From Polynucleobacter paludilacus (GTDB taxonomy: Bacteria; Pseudomonadota; Gammaproteobacteria; Burkholderiales; Burkholderiaceae), in assembly GCF_018687595.1 (NCBI RefSeq), contig NZ_CP061298.1, positions 1,302,001 to 1,366,000 of the forward strand: DNA of 64,000 nt. Reading direction: 5' to 3'. The position numbers were made by a program, and so were the translations under genes. Below the pieces are notes generated by a model. The model was not told the origin of the DNA. It was given only the letters and a program-made list of their open reading frames with translations, and did no database searches. Shown here one piece after another: positions 1 to 7,994 of this stretch (positions within the stretch are counted from its first letter, which is position 1; the number at the start of each line of letters is the position of its first letter).

Positions 1-226
1 CCGGAACAACTGCACCGTTTTCTGCAATATCAGGAGCGTTCAAGGTAATGGCTGCTGATTTGTCGGGACTGCCAGCGCCTAAAATTTTGAAAACATCATC
101 TAAGCCCTTGCCTTCAAAAGCGGCTTTATTCCACTCTTGTGCTTGCGCCAAACTAATAAGGCCTGCAGAAGCCATCAAGCCAAATACGGCTGAATACTTC
201 AATACACTGCGTCGCTGCTGATTCAT
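1..226 (-). CDS. soxY: SoxY, sulfur carrier protein of the Sox complex (N-terminal part; gene continues past the left edge)
   Basis: SoxY carries the thiosulfate-derived sulfur on a C-terminal cysteine in the periplasmic Sox pathway, as the SoxYZ complex. Only the first 75 residues are in the window. They begin MNQQRRSVLKYS, a twin-arginine signal followed by a hydrophobic stretch and an AQA-Q cleavage site, then EWNKAAFEGK and an AITLNAPDIAENGAVVP segment typical of the SoxY immunoglobulin-like fold. The carrier cysteine motif lies outside the window. An AAAGGAGT ribosome site sits just before the ATG at 226. It follows soxD on the same strand after a 77-base gap, so it is probably in the same operon, with soxZ and others expected to the left. 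Confidence 0.85.
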   Translation of the reverse strand, partial: MNQQRRSVLKYSAVFGLMASAGLISLAQAQEWNKAAFEGKGLDDVFKILGAGSPDKSAAITLNAPDIAENGAVVP

Positions 227-303
227 AAAAACTCCTTTATTAAGCTCTCTACGTGAATATATTACTTTCTAGTCAATCATTCTAGTTGTTGCTAGGGTAT
301 GTC

Positions 304-1386
304 CTATTTCCCTCCAGACAGCACCCAAGTAACCAATGTCTTGCGATCCTCTTCCGATAATTGAGCCTGTGGAGGCATCGGAATGGCACCCCAAACCCCA
401 GAGCCGCCATTCTTCACCTTAGCCATTAACTTGTCTAAAGCTCCGCTCTGACCTTGATACTTAGAAGCGATATCGGCAACAGAAGGACCAACTAACTTGC
501 TGTTCATCGCATGACAGGCGGTACAGTTCTCGCTTTTAAACAATGCTGCGGGGCCCTTGCTAATTGCATGTGTCTCAGACGCATGTGCCAAACCTTCGCC
601 TGCAGCTCCAGGTAACTTTGCCAAAGGTGGTTTAGTGGAGTCGGAGCCACGAAATGGGCCATATTGACGATTCTGCTCAGCAATATTTCCTTGAGCATTT
701 CTTGCGTAATCAGGTAACTCAGAACCAATTTGCACAAATTGCACGCAGTTATGCATACATGCAGTTGCATGAACATCAGGAGTGCCTTTTGAATTCCACA
801 TCCCGTGTTTTAAAGTCATGCCATTGCGGTTAGGCATCCGTTTTTGGACTTCAGCAATGTTGGTATTGCTCAGCACAAAGTCATCGGGAACAACTTCAGC
901 CATACTGAGAAGATATGCCACTAAGGCAAAGGTATCGTCTGGTGTTAATGAGCGTGGTGCATTCCACGGCATGGCTCGATAAATGTAATCCCATAACGAG
1001 GAAACAGTAGCCACCTTCATGATGGTTGTTCTTTGAGGCTGCTTTCTATCGGATAGTGAGGCTACCCTACCCGTCTTAATATCATCTGCGCTTGTCCCAC
1101 CAATAATGGGTGTAAAGATTTCATTAGACTCACCGAAAGTTCCGTGACAAACAGAGCACTTAGATTCCCAAAGCTTCTGCCCTTGCTCTACTGAGCCAGA
1201 ACCCTTTGGAAGCCCCTTGAAGTCTGGTCGAACATCAATATCCCAAGCAGCAACTTCTGCTGGTGTAGCGACCCTACCAATGCCAGGAAAACGTGTACTA
1301 GAATTCTGGGCAACTGCAGAGCCAATCACAAAACACGTTGTTGCAACAAACAGAGTAGATTTTGCAAATTTAGCCAACTTGAACAT
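304..1386 (-). CDS. soxD: SoxD, dihaem cytochrome c subunit of sulfane dehydrogenase SoxCD
   Basis: SoxD is the periplasmic cytochrome partner of SoxC; SoxCD oxidises the sulfane sulfur bound to SoxY. The 360-residue product has a Sec signal peptide ending SAVA-Q near residue 27. It has two haem c sites, CSVCH at about residues 77-81 and CTACH near 287-291, the two-domain layout expected for SoxD. The ATG at 1386 is preferred because GGGGAGG lies seven bases upstream. A longer reading to 1464 has no such site and would run far into soxC. The chosen start overlaps the soxC stop by 17 bases, which suggests translational coupling. Confidence 0.9.
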   Translation of the reverse strand: MFKLAKFAKSTLFVATTCFVIGSAVAQNSSTRFPGIGRVATPAEVAAWDIDVRPDFKGLPKGSGSVEQGQKLWESKCSVCHGTFGESNEIFTPIIGGTSADDIKTGRVASLSDRKQPQRTTIMKVATVSSLWDYIYRAMPWNAPRSLTPDDTFALVAYLLSMAEVVPDDFVLSNTNIAEVQKRMPNRNGMTLKHGMWNSKGTPDVHATACMHNCVQFVQIGSELPDYARNAQGNIAEQNRQYGPFRGSDSTKPPLAKLPGAAGEGLAHASETHAISKGPAALFKSENCTACHAMNSKLVGPSVADIASKYQGQSGALDKLMAKVKNGGSGVWGAIPMPPQAQLSEEDRKTLVTWVLSGGK

Positions 1387-2725
1387 TGCTAACCTCCCCA
1401 TTAGTGCCAACCTTCCATGATTGAATAGCATTATTGTGATAGATCGAGCGAGTTCCACGGACATCTCTTAATAATTTGATGGATGGCTGAACATAGCCAG
1501 TATCGTCAATCGCGCGAGATTGCAAAATTGCAGGGGAGCCATCCCACACCCAATCAATATTGAAACGAGTAAGGGCCTTACTTAAGACTGGAGTCTCTAG
1601 GCGTGCTGTCTTCCAATTATTTCCACCATCAAAAGATACATCTACTCTTTTGACTTTGCCTCTTCCAGACCATGCCAAACCACTGACGTTATAGAACCCC
1701 TTATCGAGTAATTGCTGACCACCTGAAGGAGTAGTAATGACTGATTTACATTCTTGAATAGAGGTGTACTGACGTGCCATACCATCGGGCATGAGATCGT
1801 TGTAGTGGACCGCCTCATCTTTCGTTGCATATGGCATATCTCCAACCTCTAAGCGACGCAACCACTTCACCCAACTTACCCCCTGAACACCAGGAACTAC
1901 AAGGCGTAAAGGGAAGCCATTTTCAGGGCGTAGCATTTCACCATTCATACCCCAGGCGACGATTGCTTCATTCAATACATCACTTAAGTTTATGGTTCGA
2001 GTCATACCAGAACCATCACCACCTTCTGCCAATAAATATTTACCTTGCTTTAAATCAGCACCACACTCCTCTAAGAGAGCAGCCAATGGCACGCCAGTAA
2101 ATTCACAACATGAGAGCATGCCATGGGTGTACTGCACAGTAGGTACAGCCACGTTACCCCACTCCAAACCAGTATTAGCCCCACATTCAATAAAGTGAAT
2201 GCGCGAGACAGACGGCAGACGCATCAAATCATTCATGGTAAAGACGCGATTATGTTTTACCAAACCGTTGACCATCAAACGATGCTTTTCCGGATCAATG
2301 TTGTACCAGCCCTGATGCTGCCGTTCAAAATGCAAGCCGTTTGGGGTAATGATTCCGAATAGCCCCTGCAATGGGGTAAATGCCACTGATGCCGCAGAAA
2401 CTCTCGTTAATCCAGGAGACTCACGACGAATTAAATTAGCCTCGTAAATTGAGGGAGCCCCATATGGCATAGTCGCAACATTTTTACCAAGCGTGGTTTG
2501 CCATACCTGCTTCTCTAGAATTGCTGGATCACCTTCTGCTGACGCTAGCACGTTCATGGATGCGCCTAGACCTACCGCACCTCCCAAAGCAGCCATAAAT
2601 CCATTGCGCATGAAACCACGACGAGTGTCATCCATGCCATTCTGATTGAGGTCTGCAATTAAATCTTGAGACAAAAAGTTTTCAGGGGCCTGCTGAATTT
2701 GGCCTCTTCGTTTTGGATCTGACAT
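1370..2725 (-). CDS. soxC: SoxC, molybdenum subunit of sulfane dehydrogenase SoxCD
   Basis: SoxC is a sulfite-oxidase-family molybdoprotein that works with SoxD in the periplasm. The 451-residue product has a long N-terminal leader with a twin-arginine motif (RRGFMRN, about residues 35-41) and a hydrophobic stretch, fitting Tat export of a folded cofactor protein. The Mo-pterin domain is visible from the cysteine in IECGANTG (about residue 180), the expected molybdenum ligand, and from VSWVKWLRRLEV further on. The C-terminal third matches the Mo-cofactor dimerisation domain (DVSFDGGNNWKTA). It lies 50 bases after the persulfide dioxygenase gene and overlaps soxD. Confidence 0.92.
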   Translation of the reverse strand: MSDPKRRGQIQQAPENFLSQDLIADLNQNGMDDTRRGFMRNGFMAALGGAVGLGASMNVLASAEGDPAILEKQVWQTTLGKNVATMPYGAPSIYEANLIRRESPGLTRVSAASVAFTPLQGLFGIITPNGLHFERQHQGWYNIDPEKHRLMVNGLVKHNRVFTMNDLMRLPSVSRIHFIECGANTGLEWGNVAVPTVQYTHGMLSCCEFTGVPLAALLEECGADLKQGKYLLAEGGDGSGMTRTINLSDVLNEAIVAWGMNGEMLRPENGFPLRLVVPGVQGVSWVKWLRRLEVGDMPYATKDEAVHYNDLMPDGMARQYTSIQECKSVITTPSGGQQLLDKGFYNVSGLAWSGRGKVKRVDVSFDGGNNWKTARLETPVLSKALTRFNIDWVWDGSPAILQSRAIDDTGYVQPSIKLLRDVRGTRSIYHNNAIQSWKVGTNGEVSNVQVG

Positions 2726-2775
2726 TAAGGAAAAACTCCTGTAAATATAAGCACTAAATTCGGTTCTGGAATTCT

Positions 2776-3636
2776 TTAAACAGCGTTAACTGGAATCTTG
2801 AGGTAAGTCATTCCATTCGCTTCTTTAGGTGGAAATTCACCAGCCCGAATATTGACTTGGATAGCCGGGAGAATGAGTACAGGCATCTCTAAAGTTGCGT
2901 CACGTTTGGTTCGCATCTCAATAAACTGCTCTTCTGGGATTCCATCATGCATGTGAATATTGGACTTTCTTTGTTCTGCAACGGTAGTTTCGTATTGAAC
3001 TGGTCTTTCATTTGGCGGATAGTCATGACACATGAATAATCGTGTCTCAGGTGGAAGACTCAAAATCTTCCTCATAGACCGATACAAAACATGGGCATCA
3101 CCACCAGGGAAGTCACAACGCGCAGTCCCAACATCTGGCATAAACATCGTGTCACCCACAAACACAGCATTTCCTACTTGATAAGCCATGCAGGCAGGCG
3201 TGTGACCGGGTACAAACAGTGCTTTTAAGCTAAGGTCGCCAAAGTGAATCTCTTCACCATCCTTTAGTAAATGGTCAAATTGCGAACCATCTGTGGAAAA
3301 TGAATTTTCGAGATTGAAAATGCCTTTGAACACGCCCTGCACTGCTGATATGTGATCACCAATCGCTACTTTGCCGCCGAGCTTTGATTTTAAGTAAGGT
3401 GCTGCAGTAATGTGGTCTGCATGCGCATGGGTTTCAAGAATCCACTCCGTCTTGAGATGGTTTTTCTCTACAAACTGAATGACTTCATCGGCCAACTTGG
3501 TATGAGTGCGACCCGACTTGGGGTCATAACTGAGAACTGAATCAATGATGATGCAACTAGAGCCTGTTTTTTCATAAACAACGTAAGTTACGGTCCAAGT
3601 CTCTGGATCAAAAAATCCTTTTACAACGGGGTTCAT
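2776..3636 (-). CDS. Persulfide dioxygenase-like metallo-beta-lactamase fold protein (ETHE1/Blh type)
   Basis: Members of this family oxidise glutathione persulfide to sulfite with a mononuclear iron. The 286-residue protein has the metal motif THAHADH at about residues 69-75, then VPGHTPACMAYQ and FVGDTMFMPDVGTARCDFPGG, the segment that separates ETHE1/Blh proteins from glyoxalase II, and CHDYPP near the C-terminal half. There is no fused rhodanese domain. It heads the leftward operon with soxC and soxD, and sqr is divergent to it. SQR would make persulfide and this enzyme would turn it into sulfite. The substrate is inferred from family and context; a plain hydrolase is less likely. Confidence 0.85.
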   Translation of the reverse strand: MNPVVKGFFDPETWTVTYVVYEKTGSSCIIIDSVLSYDPKSGRTHTKLADEVIQFVEKNHLKTEWILETHAHADHITAAPYLKSKLGGKVAIGDHISAVQGVFKGIFNLENSFSTDGSQFDHLLKDGEEIHFGDLSLKALFVPGHTPACMAYQVGNAVFVGDTMFMPDVGTARCDFPGGDAHVLYRSMRKILSLPPETRLFMCHDYPPNERPVQYETTVAEQRKSNIHMHDGIPEEQFIEMRTKRDATLEMPVLILPAIQVNIRAGEFPPKEANGMTYLKIPVNAV

Positions 3637-3711
3637 CTTCTGCTCACCTAAGTAATATTTCTTAGTGCAATTATTGAATAATGCTGGTAAAAATACACTA
3701 ATAACTAACCC

Positions 3712-3758
3712 TTATATAGATATTACTTTTAGTTATATAGATGATATTGCTATATAAC
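3712..3758. promoter_or_regulatory. Operator-like inverted and direct repeats in the divergent sqr / persulfide dioxygenase gap
   Basis: A perfect inverted repeat, GTTATATAG at 3732-3740 and CTATATAAC at 3750-3758, is separated by nine bases. The block TTATATAGAT occurs twice, at 3712-3721 and 3733-3742, a 21-base step (two helix turns). The site lies between the starts at 3636 (minus) and 3783 (plus) and overlaps plausible AT-rich -10 elements for both. Sulfide and persulfide responsive ArsR-family repressors (BigR/SqrR) are known to bind AT-rich palindromes before such genes. No such regulator gene is in the window, so the identity of the binding protein is inference. Confidence 0.55.
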
Positions 3759-3782
3759 CATTGAATAAGAAAGTGGATAAAA

Positions 3783-5024
3783 ATGAATAGAGAGCAAAAA
3801 AATACAAAATATGACGTGCTTATCGCAGGCGGTGGTGCAGCAGGGATAGGATTGGCGGCAAGCCTGAAAAGTCGTGATAAATCTCTAAGCATCGCCATTA
3901 TTGAACCCTCGGATGCACACTACTATCAACCATCATGGACTTTAGTTGGTGGTGGCGCGTTTGATGTGAGAGATAGCAAACGTAAAACCAAAAACCTGAT
4001 TCCTTCTGGCGTGACTTGGATACAAGACAAGATCACCGGTTTTAAACCCGATTCAAATGAAGTCATGGTAGCGAATGGATCGCCTATTCAATACCAATAT
4101 TTAGCAGTTGCGACAGGTCTTAAAAGCAATTGGGATGCAATTCCCGGGTTGACTGAGACAATCGGTAAAAATGGTGTCACTTCAAACTATAGTTATGACT
4201 ACTCTCCATATACATGGGAGTTGGTAAAACAAATGAAGTCTGGCAAAGCTATCTTTACCCAGCCACCTATGCCAATTAAATGCCCAGGCGCCCCCCAAAA
4301 AGCAATGTATTTGTCTTGCTATGAATGGGAAAAGCAAGGGAAGTTAAAAAATATTGAAGTGGAACTGAATAATGCTGGCGGAGCTTTGTTTGGTGTAGCC
4401 GACTTCGTCCCACCTTTAATGGAGTACGTCCAAAAATATAATGCCACTCTGAACTTTAACTGCAACCTTATCTCTGTAGATGGGCCAAATCAAAAGGCGA
4501 TCTTTGCAGTCAAAGATGCCGACGGCAATGTGACTCAGGTTGAGAAATCATTTGATATGCTGCATGTAGTTCCCCCTCAGGGGCCGCAAGATTGCGTCAA
4601 AGATAGCCCCATAGCAGATGCGACTGGTTTTGTGGAGGTCGATCAATTTACCTTGCAGCACACACGCTACCCAAATATTTTTGCACTTGGCGACTGCTGC
4701 TCATCACCAAATTCAAAAACAGCTGCTGCAGCCAGAAAACAAGTGGTAGTCGTTGCTGAAAATCTCCTTGCCCATAAACATCAGCAGCCAATGCCACTGA
4801 AATATGATGGCTATGGCTCCTGCCCGCTTACCGTGGAGCGAGGAAAAATTGTGCTTGCTGAATTTGGTTTTGGCGGCAAGCTCTTGCCAACTTTCCCTTG
4901 GTTGATCAATCCGTTAAAAGCAACGAAGTTAGGATGGATCTTGAAAAAAGATGTGCTGCCATGGCTGTACTGGAATGCAATGCTGAAAGGTAGAGAGTGG
5001 TTGGCTCGTCCTTTTGAAAACTAA
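3783..5024 (+). CDS. sqr: Sulfide:quinone oxidoreductase
   Basis: SQR is a membrane-associated flavoprotein that oxidises sulfide to a persulfide or polysulfide and reduces the quinone pool. The 413-residue protein starts with an FAD-binding GGGAAGIGLA loop near residues 17-26. It has HYYQPSWTLVGGG, typical of the family, and cysteines in IKCPGAPQKAMYLSC (about residues 167 and 179) that fit the redox cysteines of the mitochondrial-type (type II) group. A second FAD motif, NIFALGDCCSSPNSKTAAA, is near residue 300. No signal peptide is seen, as usual. The next gene starts three bases after its stop, so sqr, the exporter and the HiPIP gene are probably one operon. Confidence 0.92.
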   Translation: MNREQKNTKYDVLIAGGGAAGIGLAASLKSRDKSLSIAIIEPSDAHYYQPSWTLVGGGAFDVRDSKRKTKNLIPSGVTWIQDKITGFKPDSNEVMVANGSPIQYQYLAVATGLKSNWDAIPGLTETIGKNGVTSNYSYDYSPYTWELVKQMKSGKAIFTQPPMPIKCPGAPQKAMYLSCYEWEKQGKLKNIEVELNNAGGALFGVADFVPPLMEYVQKYNATLNFNCNLISVDGPNQKAIFAVKDADGNVTQVEKSFDMLHVVPPQGPQDCVKDSPIADATGFVEVDQFTLQHTRYPNIFALGDCCSSPNSKTAAAARKQVVVVAENLLAHKHQQPMPLKYDGYGSCPLTVERGKIVLAEFGFGGKLLPTFPWLINPLKATKLGWILKKDVLPWLYWNAMLKGREWLARPFEN

Positions 5025-5027
5025 ATA

Positions 5028-5837
5028 ATGGAAAGTTATTTAATCGCTCCTGCACTCGGAGTATTTGTTGGCATATTAATGGGGCTCACCGGCGCAGGTG
5101 GTGGAATTCTCTCCGTTCCGTTGCTGGTTTTTGCCTTTCATATGCCAATTTCTGAGGCAGGACCAATAGCTCTATCCGCAATTGCCCTATCTGCAGGGGT
5201 TGGAGCAATTATTGGACTGAAAGAAAAGGTGCTGCGCTATAAAGCAGCAATGTTTATGGCTGTATTTGGCCTTATTCTTTCACCTATTGGATTATGGGTG
5301 GCACAACGCGCGCCAAACACTCCGATGCTATTGATGTTTAGTGGCGTATTAATTTACGTTTCCACGAGAATGTTTATTCAAGCAACTCAGACTATCGCTG
5401 GAAATGCGCCTGTTCTACAAAAACCTCCTCCATGTCAATTGGATATGTCTATTGGTAAATTAATTTGGACTGTTCCCTGCGCTAGGTCTCTCATGTTTGC
5501 TGGTGCATGCGCTGGATTCTTATCAGGTTTACTTGGCGTTGGTGGAGGCTTCATCATCGTTCCCTCCCTCAAAAAATTTACCGACCTTCCGATGAAAGCG
5601 ATAGTTGCAACATCATTAGGTGTACTGGCTATCGTCTCAGCTGGAGGCGCTTTTGTATCTCTAGCCACAGGTATCTTAGATTTATCAATTGCCCTCCCCT
5701 TTGCTATTGGATCACTAATAGGATTATTGGTTGGCAAGATATTAGAAAAAAAGATTAGCGGTCCAAGAGTCCAGCAAATTTTTTCTATCTTTACATTTTT
5801 AGTAGCACTTAGTCTTATCTATAAATGTTTTATTTAA
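5028..5837 (+). CDS. TauE/SafE-family membrane protein, probable sulfite exporter
   Basis: The TauE/SafE family contains inner-membrane anion exporters tied to sulfonate and sulfite metabolism. The 269-residue protein has two homologous halves with about eight hydrophobic segments. The repeated family signature is visible as GLTGAGGGILSVPLLV near residues 20-35 and GLLGVGGGFIIVPSL near 168-182. It sits between sqr and the HiPIP gene. Its likely job is to export sulfite made by the persulfide dioxygenase, or to move sulfur compounds towards the periplasmic Sox enzymes. The direction and substrate cannot be read from sequence. Confidence 0.85.
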   Translation: MESYLIAPALGVFVGILMGLTGAGGGILSVPLLVFAFHMPISEAGPIALSAIALSAGVGAIIGLKEKVLRYKAAMFMAVFGLILSPIGLWVAQRAPNTPMLLMFSGVLIYVSTRMFIQATQTIAGNAPVLQKPPPCQLDMSIGKLIWTVPCARSLMFAGACAGFLSGLLGVGGGFIIVPSLKKFTDLPMKAIVATSLGVLAIVSAGGAFVSLATGILDLSIALPFAIGSLIGLLVGKILEKKISGPRVQQIFSIFTFLVALSLIYKCFI

Positions 5838-5850
5838 CTTGGAGAAATAT

Positions 5851-6159
5851 ATGAAACCAACCCGTCGTCAATTTATAATTTTGTCTGCTGCTGGCGCCTG
5901 CACCTTAGCCTTGAACGGTAAAGTACAAGCTCAAGCAATGGTTGCTGAAACTGATCCACAAGCTGCTGCTTTGGGATATAAGTCCGATGCCACCAAAGTA
6001 GATAAAGCAAAGTACGCCAAGTATGCTGCTGGCCAACAGTGCAGTAACTGCGCATTATTTCAGGGCAAGGCTGATGCTGCCGCTGGTGGTTGTTCATTGT
6101 TTGCTGGCAAGCAAGTTGCTGGTAAAGGCTGGTGCTCTGCTTACGCCAAGAAGGCTTAA
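5851..6159 (+). CDS. High-potential iron-sulfur protein (HiPIP)
   Basis: HiPIPs are small periplasmic 4Fe-4S electron carriers that can pass electrons to terminal oxidases or photosynthetic centres. The 102-residue precursor has a Tat-type leader (MKPTRRQFIILSAAGACTLAL). Its C-terminal half holds the four cluster cysteines in the family spacing: CSNCALF, then GGCSLFAGKQV, then GWCSAYAKK. The ATG at 5851 is preferred because GGAG lies at 5841-5844; an in-frame TTG at 5839 falls before that site. The gene is 13 bases after the exporter gene. The context suggests it carries electrons between the sulfur oxidation enzymes and a cytochrome or oxidase, which is inference. Confidence 0.93.
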   Translation: MKPTRRQFIILSAAGACTLALNGKVQAQAMVAETDPQAAALGYKSDATKVDKAKYAKYAAGQQCSNCALFQGKADAAAGGCSLFAGKQVAGKGWCSAYAKKA

Positions 6160-6185
6160 TTGCTGCATTCGCATTAATGCCATTA

Positions 6186-6212
6186 AAAGGCTGCTTCGGC
6201 AGCCTTTCTTTT
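6186..6212 (+). terminator. Rho-independent terminator after the HiPIP gene
   Basis: AAAGGCTGC, a TTCG tetraloop, GCAGCCTTT, then CTTTT. The nine-pair stem with the very stable UUCG loop lies 27 bases after the HiPIP stop and would end the sqr operon. The pseudogene on the other strand ends just beyond it. Confidence 0.85.
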
Positions 6213-6219
6213 GAAGAAA

Positions 6220-6775
6220 TTAAAGACCGCGCTCCGAAAAAGCACGTAACGTATCATTGTTTGATATTTCGGCAGTAAGCCCACTGACATTCAATACCAG
6301 CAATTACTCTGACATGGATGCTAAGGCCCCTCTAATCGCCTAAACTTTAAAGTGCAGCATCAATCCATGTCTTCGCATTTGAACAAAGGAGCTATTGCAG
6401 GGCAGCTGGGAGGCTTTAATAGCTTTAGAAAAATAATATGATCCTACGTCGATCATGCCAGCATTAATCTCAGAAAACTATGACTCCGCCTAAAATAAAG
6501 CTTGGCTCGATTTTTTACTATTTAGCGATGAAAGCTTAGAGGCTCTTCACCAAGGGTGGAAATAATGTTTTAGAAATTTTACGAAGTGGAATGTTTCTAG
6601 GGGCAGCTACAGAATGAGAATAACAATCGCCTAATAAAGCCCCCATTCTAAATAAATCAACGGGAGTCACAATTTGAACAATGCTAGACGAACCGCCTGG
6701 ATTGAGATGGTGTAGCTTTATGAAGCCCTTTTTTGACAGCCAGGAAACACTGAGCGTCGCATAAATAGATGTTTA
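6220..6775 (-). pseudogene. Decayed Crp/Fnr-family regulator, paralogue of the gene at 10971-11687
   Basis: No open frame survives, but on the minus strand the sequence lines up with the intact Crp/Fnr gene at 10971-11687 over most of its length. Readable pieces include KGFIKLHHLNPGGSSSIV (intact: YIKLLHINPNGSSRIV), then LFRMGALLGDCYSHSVAA (intact: LFGMEALLGEHYEHSAVA), and a C-terminus RAFSERGL before a stop at 6220-6222 (intact: RRFSERGI, then stop). Several in-frame stops and small indels lie between. The N-terminal cysteine region is missing or unreadable. Both copies point the same way and flank the oxidase cluster. This fills the otherwise gene-free gap after the HiPIP terminator. Confidence 0.85.
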
Positions 6776-7339
6776 TCAACTCCATTTTTGACTTTTTAAT
6801 TTAGACGATATCCAAATTAAAGTTAGCATTGCTCCAATCAGCATTAGCCCTGCACCTGTAAACTGCTGTGAATCTTGTGAATAAACATTACAAAGCCTTT
6901 CATTACTTTGAAAGTAAAAATTACCCGCCCAAATCATCATTGACAGAAAGTAGCCTATAAAAAATATTTCCATTACCAAGGTTGATTTACTCAACGAAAG
7001 TCTGATAAGAATTCCGCACAAAACCAGTGAAATAATTTTTGCAATATCGTACTTCCAATTGATGATAGCCCTATCTATTGATATAGGTAGCATCCAATAT
7101 GCCAATATGAGTTGTGACAGAATAAAGCTAGTAAGCCCGTATAAGTTTAATCTGCTTAACTTATCAAAATTAAATTTCTCTGGGAATGTAATGAAAACCC
7201 CCGAAAGAATTAGAAGCGGCATTTGAATATTCATATGCCACATCATGTCATTTATGATGAGTACCCGAAAAGGATTTATTGACAAAGTAATGGCGGACAG
7301 AAAGCACAACCCAGAGAGAGAGTTTTTCTGAATACGCAT
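6776..7339 (-). CDS. Unknown multi-pass membrane protein at the end of the oxidase operon
   Basis: I do not recognise a family. The product of about 187 residues is very hydrophobic, with roughly five membrane segments separated by short polar loops. It includes DMMWHMNIQMPLLILSG near residues 30-47, which vaguely recalls the His-containing helix of CtaG-type copper chaperones, though the match is too weak to call. It begins right after the SCO gene stop (GTG at 7342 or ATG at 7339), so it is cotranscribed with it. Position after SCO suggests a part in oxidase or copper-site assembly. The region is noticeably richer in A and T than the housekeeping genes. Confidence 0.7.
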   Translation of the reverse strand: MRIQKNSLSGLCFLSAITLSINPFRVLIINDMMWHMNIQMPLLILSGVFITFPEKFNFDKLSRLNLYGLTSFILSQLILAYWMLPISIDRAIINWKYDIAKIISLVLCGILIRLSLSKSTLVMEIFFIGYFLSMMIWAGNFYFQSNERLCNVYSQDSQQFTGAGLMLIGAMLTLIWISSKLKSQKWS

Positions 7340-7343
7340 CACT

Positions 7344-7994
7344 TCAATGCCTCTTGCTAACTATAGAAAATAATTCATCCATATCTTCAAGATTGCTAAT
7401 TTGAATTAATCTTCCCTGAGGATCAATAAGGTGGAGTGATGCGTTGTGATCTAAATCATTAAATGGCGGGATTTTAATTACGTATATCCCAAAGTTATCA
7501 AGTAATAAATCTAGGTCATTTAGATTTTGTAGTGTGTAGATATTCCAAACTGACTTATCAGCAGCTATCTTTTGTGAATATTTTTTTATCGCCTCAACAT
7601 CGTCATGCTCAGGGTCAAAACTGATAGAAATCAATCTAACTTTATTTTCTAGATGTTTTAGTTTGATTTTTTCTTGAATGCTATCAAAGATACTTGCTTG
7701 TGCAATACAAATTGTTTTACAAGAAGTATAAAAAAAGTCCAACAGCACAAATCGCCCATCTTTACGAATAGAATCGCTCAGACGCTCTTGCCCACCCTGC
7801 ATATTTAGAAGCATTAAGTTGGGTATCTCGGCAGGCTGCCGAGCTATCTGGTGGCGCCTATAACTCTCAGTTGTAAAGGATCTTCCAAAGTCGGTAGCAA
7901 AACCTAATATGAAAAATCCAATTAGTAATACTGCTGTTGCACAGATAAAAGTTAGCGGAAGATAGTTAAGTTCCAGATCTGATTTCTTCGGCAT
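7344..7994 (-). CDS. SCO1/SenC-family copper chaperone for oxidase assembly
   Basis: SCO proteins are membrane-anchored, thioredoxin-fold copper chaperones that help build the copper site of haem-copper oxidases. The 216-residue product has one N-terminal membrane segment (about residues 13-33) and a periplasmic domain. The CxxxC copper motif is present as CKTIC near residues 91-95 after LLDFFYTS, and the third ligand is probably the histidine in DHNASLHL near 185. Its start lies 29 bases inside the upstream cytochrome gene, an overlap that suggests coupled translation. A cbb3-type enzyme has only CuB, so the chaperone would serve that site. Confidence 0.88.
   Translation of the reverse strand: MPKKSDLELNYLPLTFICATAVLLIGFFILGFATDFGRSFTTESYRRHQIARQPAEIPNLMLLNMQGGQERLSDSIRKDGRFVLLDFFYTSCKTICIAQASIFDSIQEKIKLKHLENKVRLISISFDPEHDDVEAIKKYSQKIAADKSVWNIYTLQNLNDLDLLLDNFGIYVIKIPPFNDLDHNASLHLIDPQGRLIQISNLEDMDELFSIVSKRH

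Noticed and set aside
1387..1464. Upstream extension of SoxD
   Set aside because: The ATG at 1386 has a strong GGGGAGG site and a proper signal peptide; the longer form would not.
6220..6775. The gap after the HiPIP gene considered as a non-coding RNA or regulatory region
   Set aside because: Alignment with the regulator gene at 10971-11687 explains the sequence as a pseudogene.
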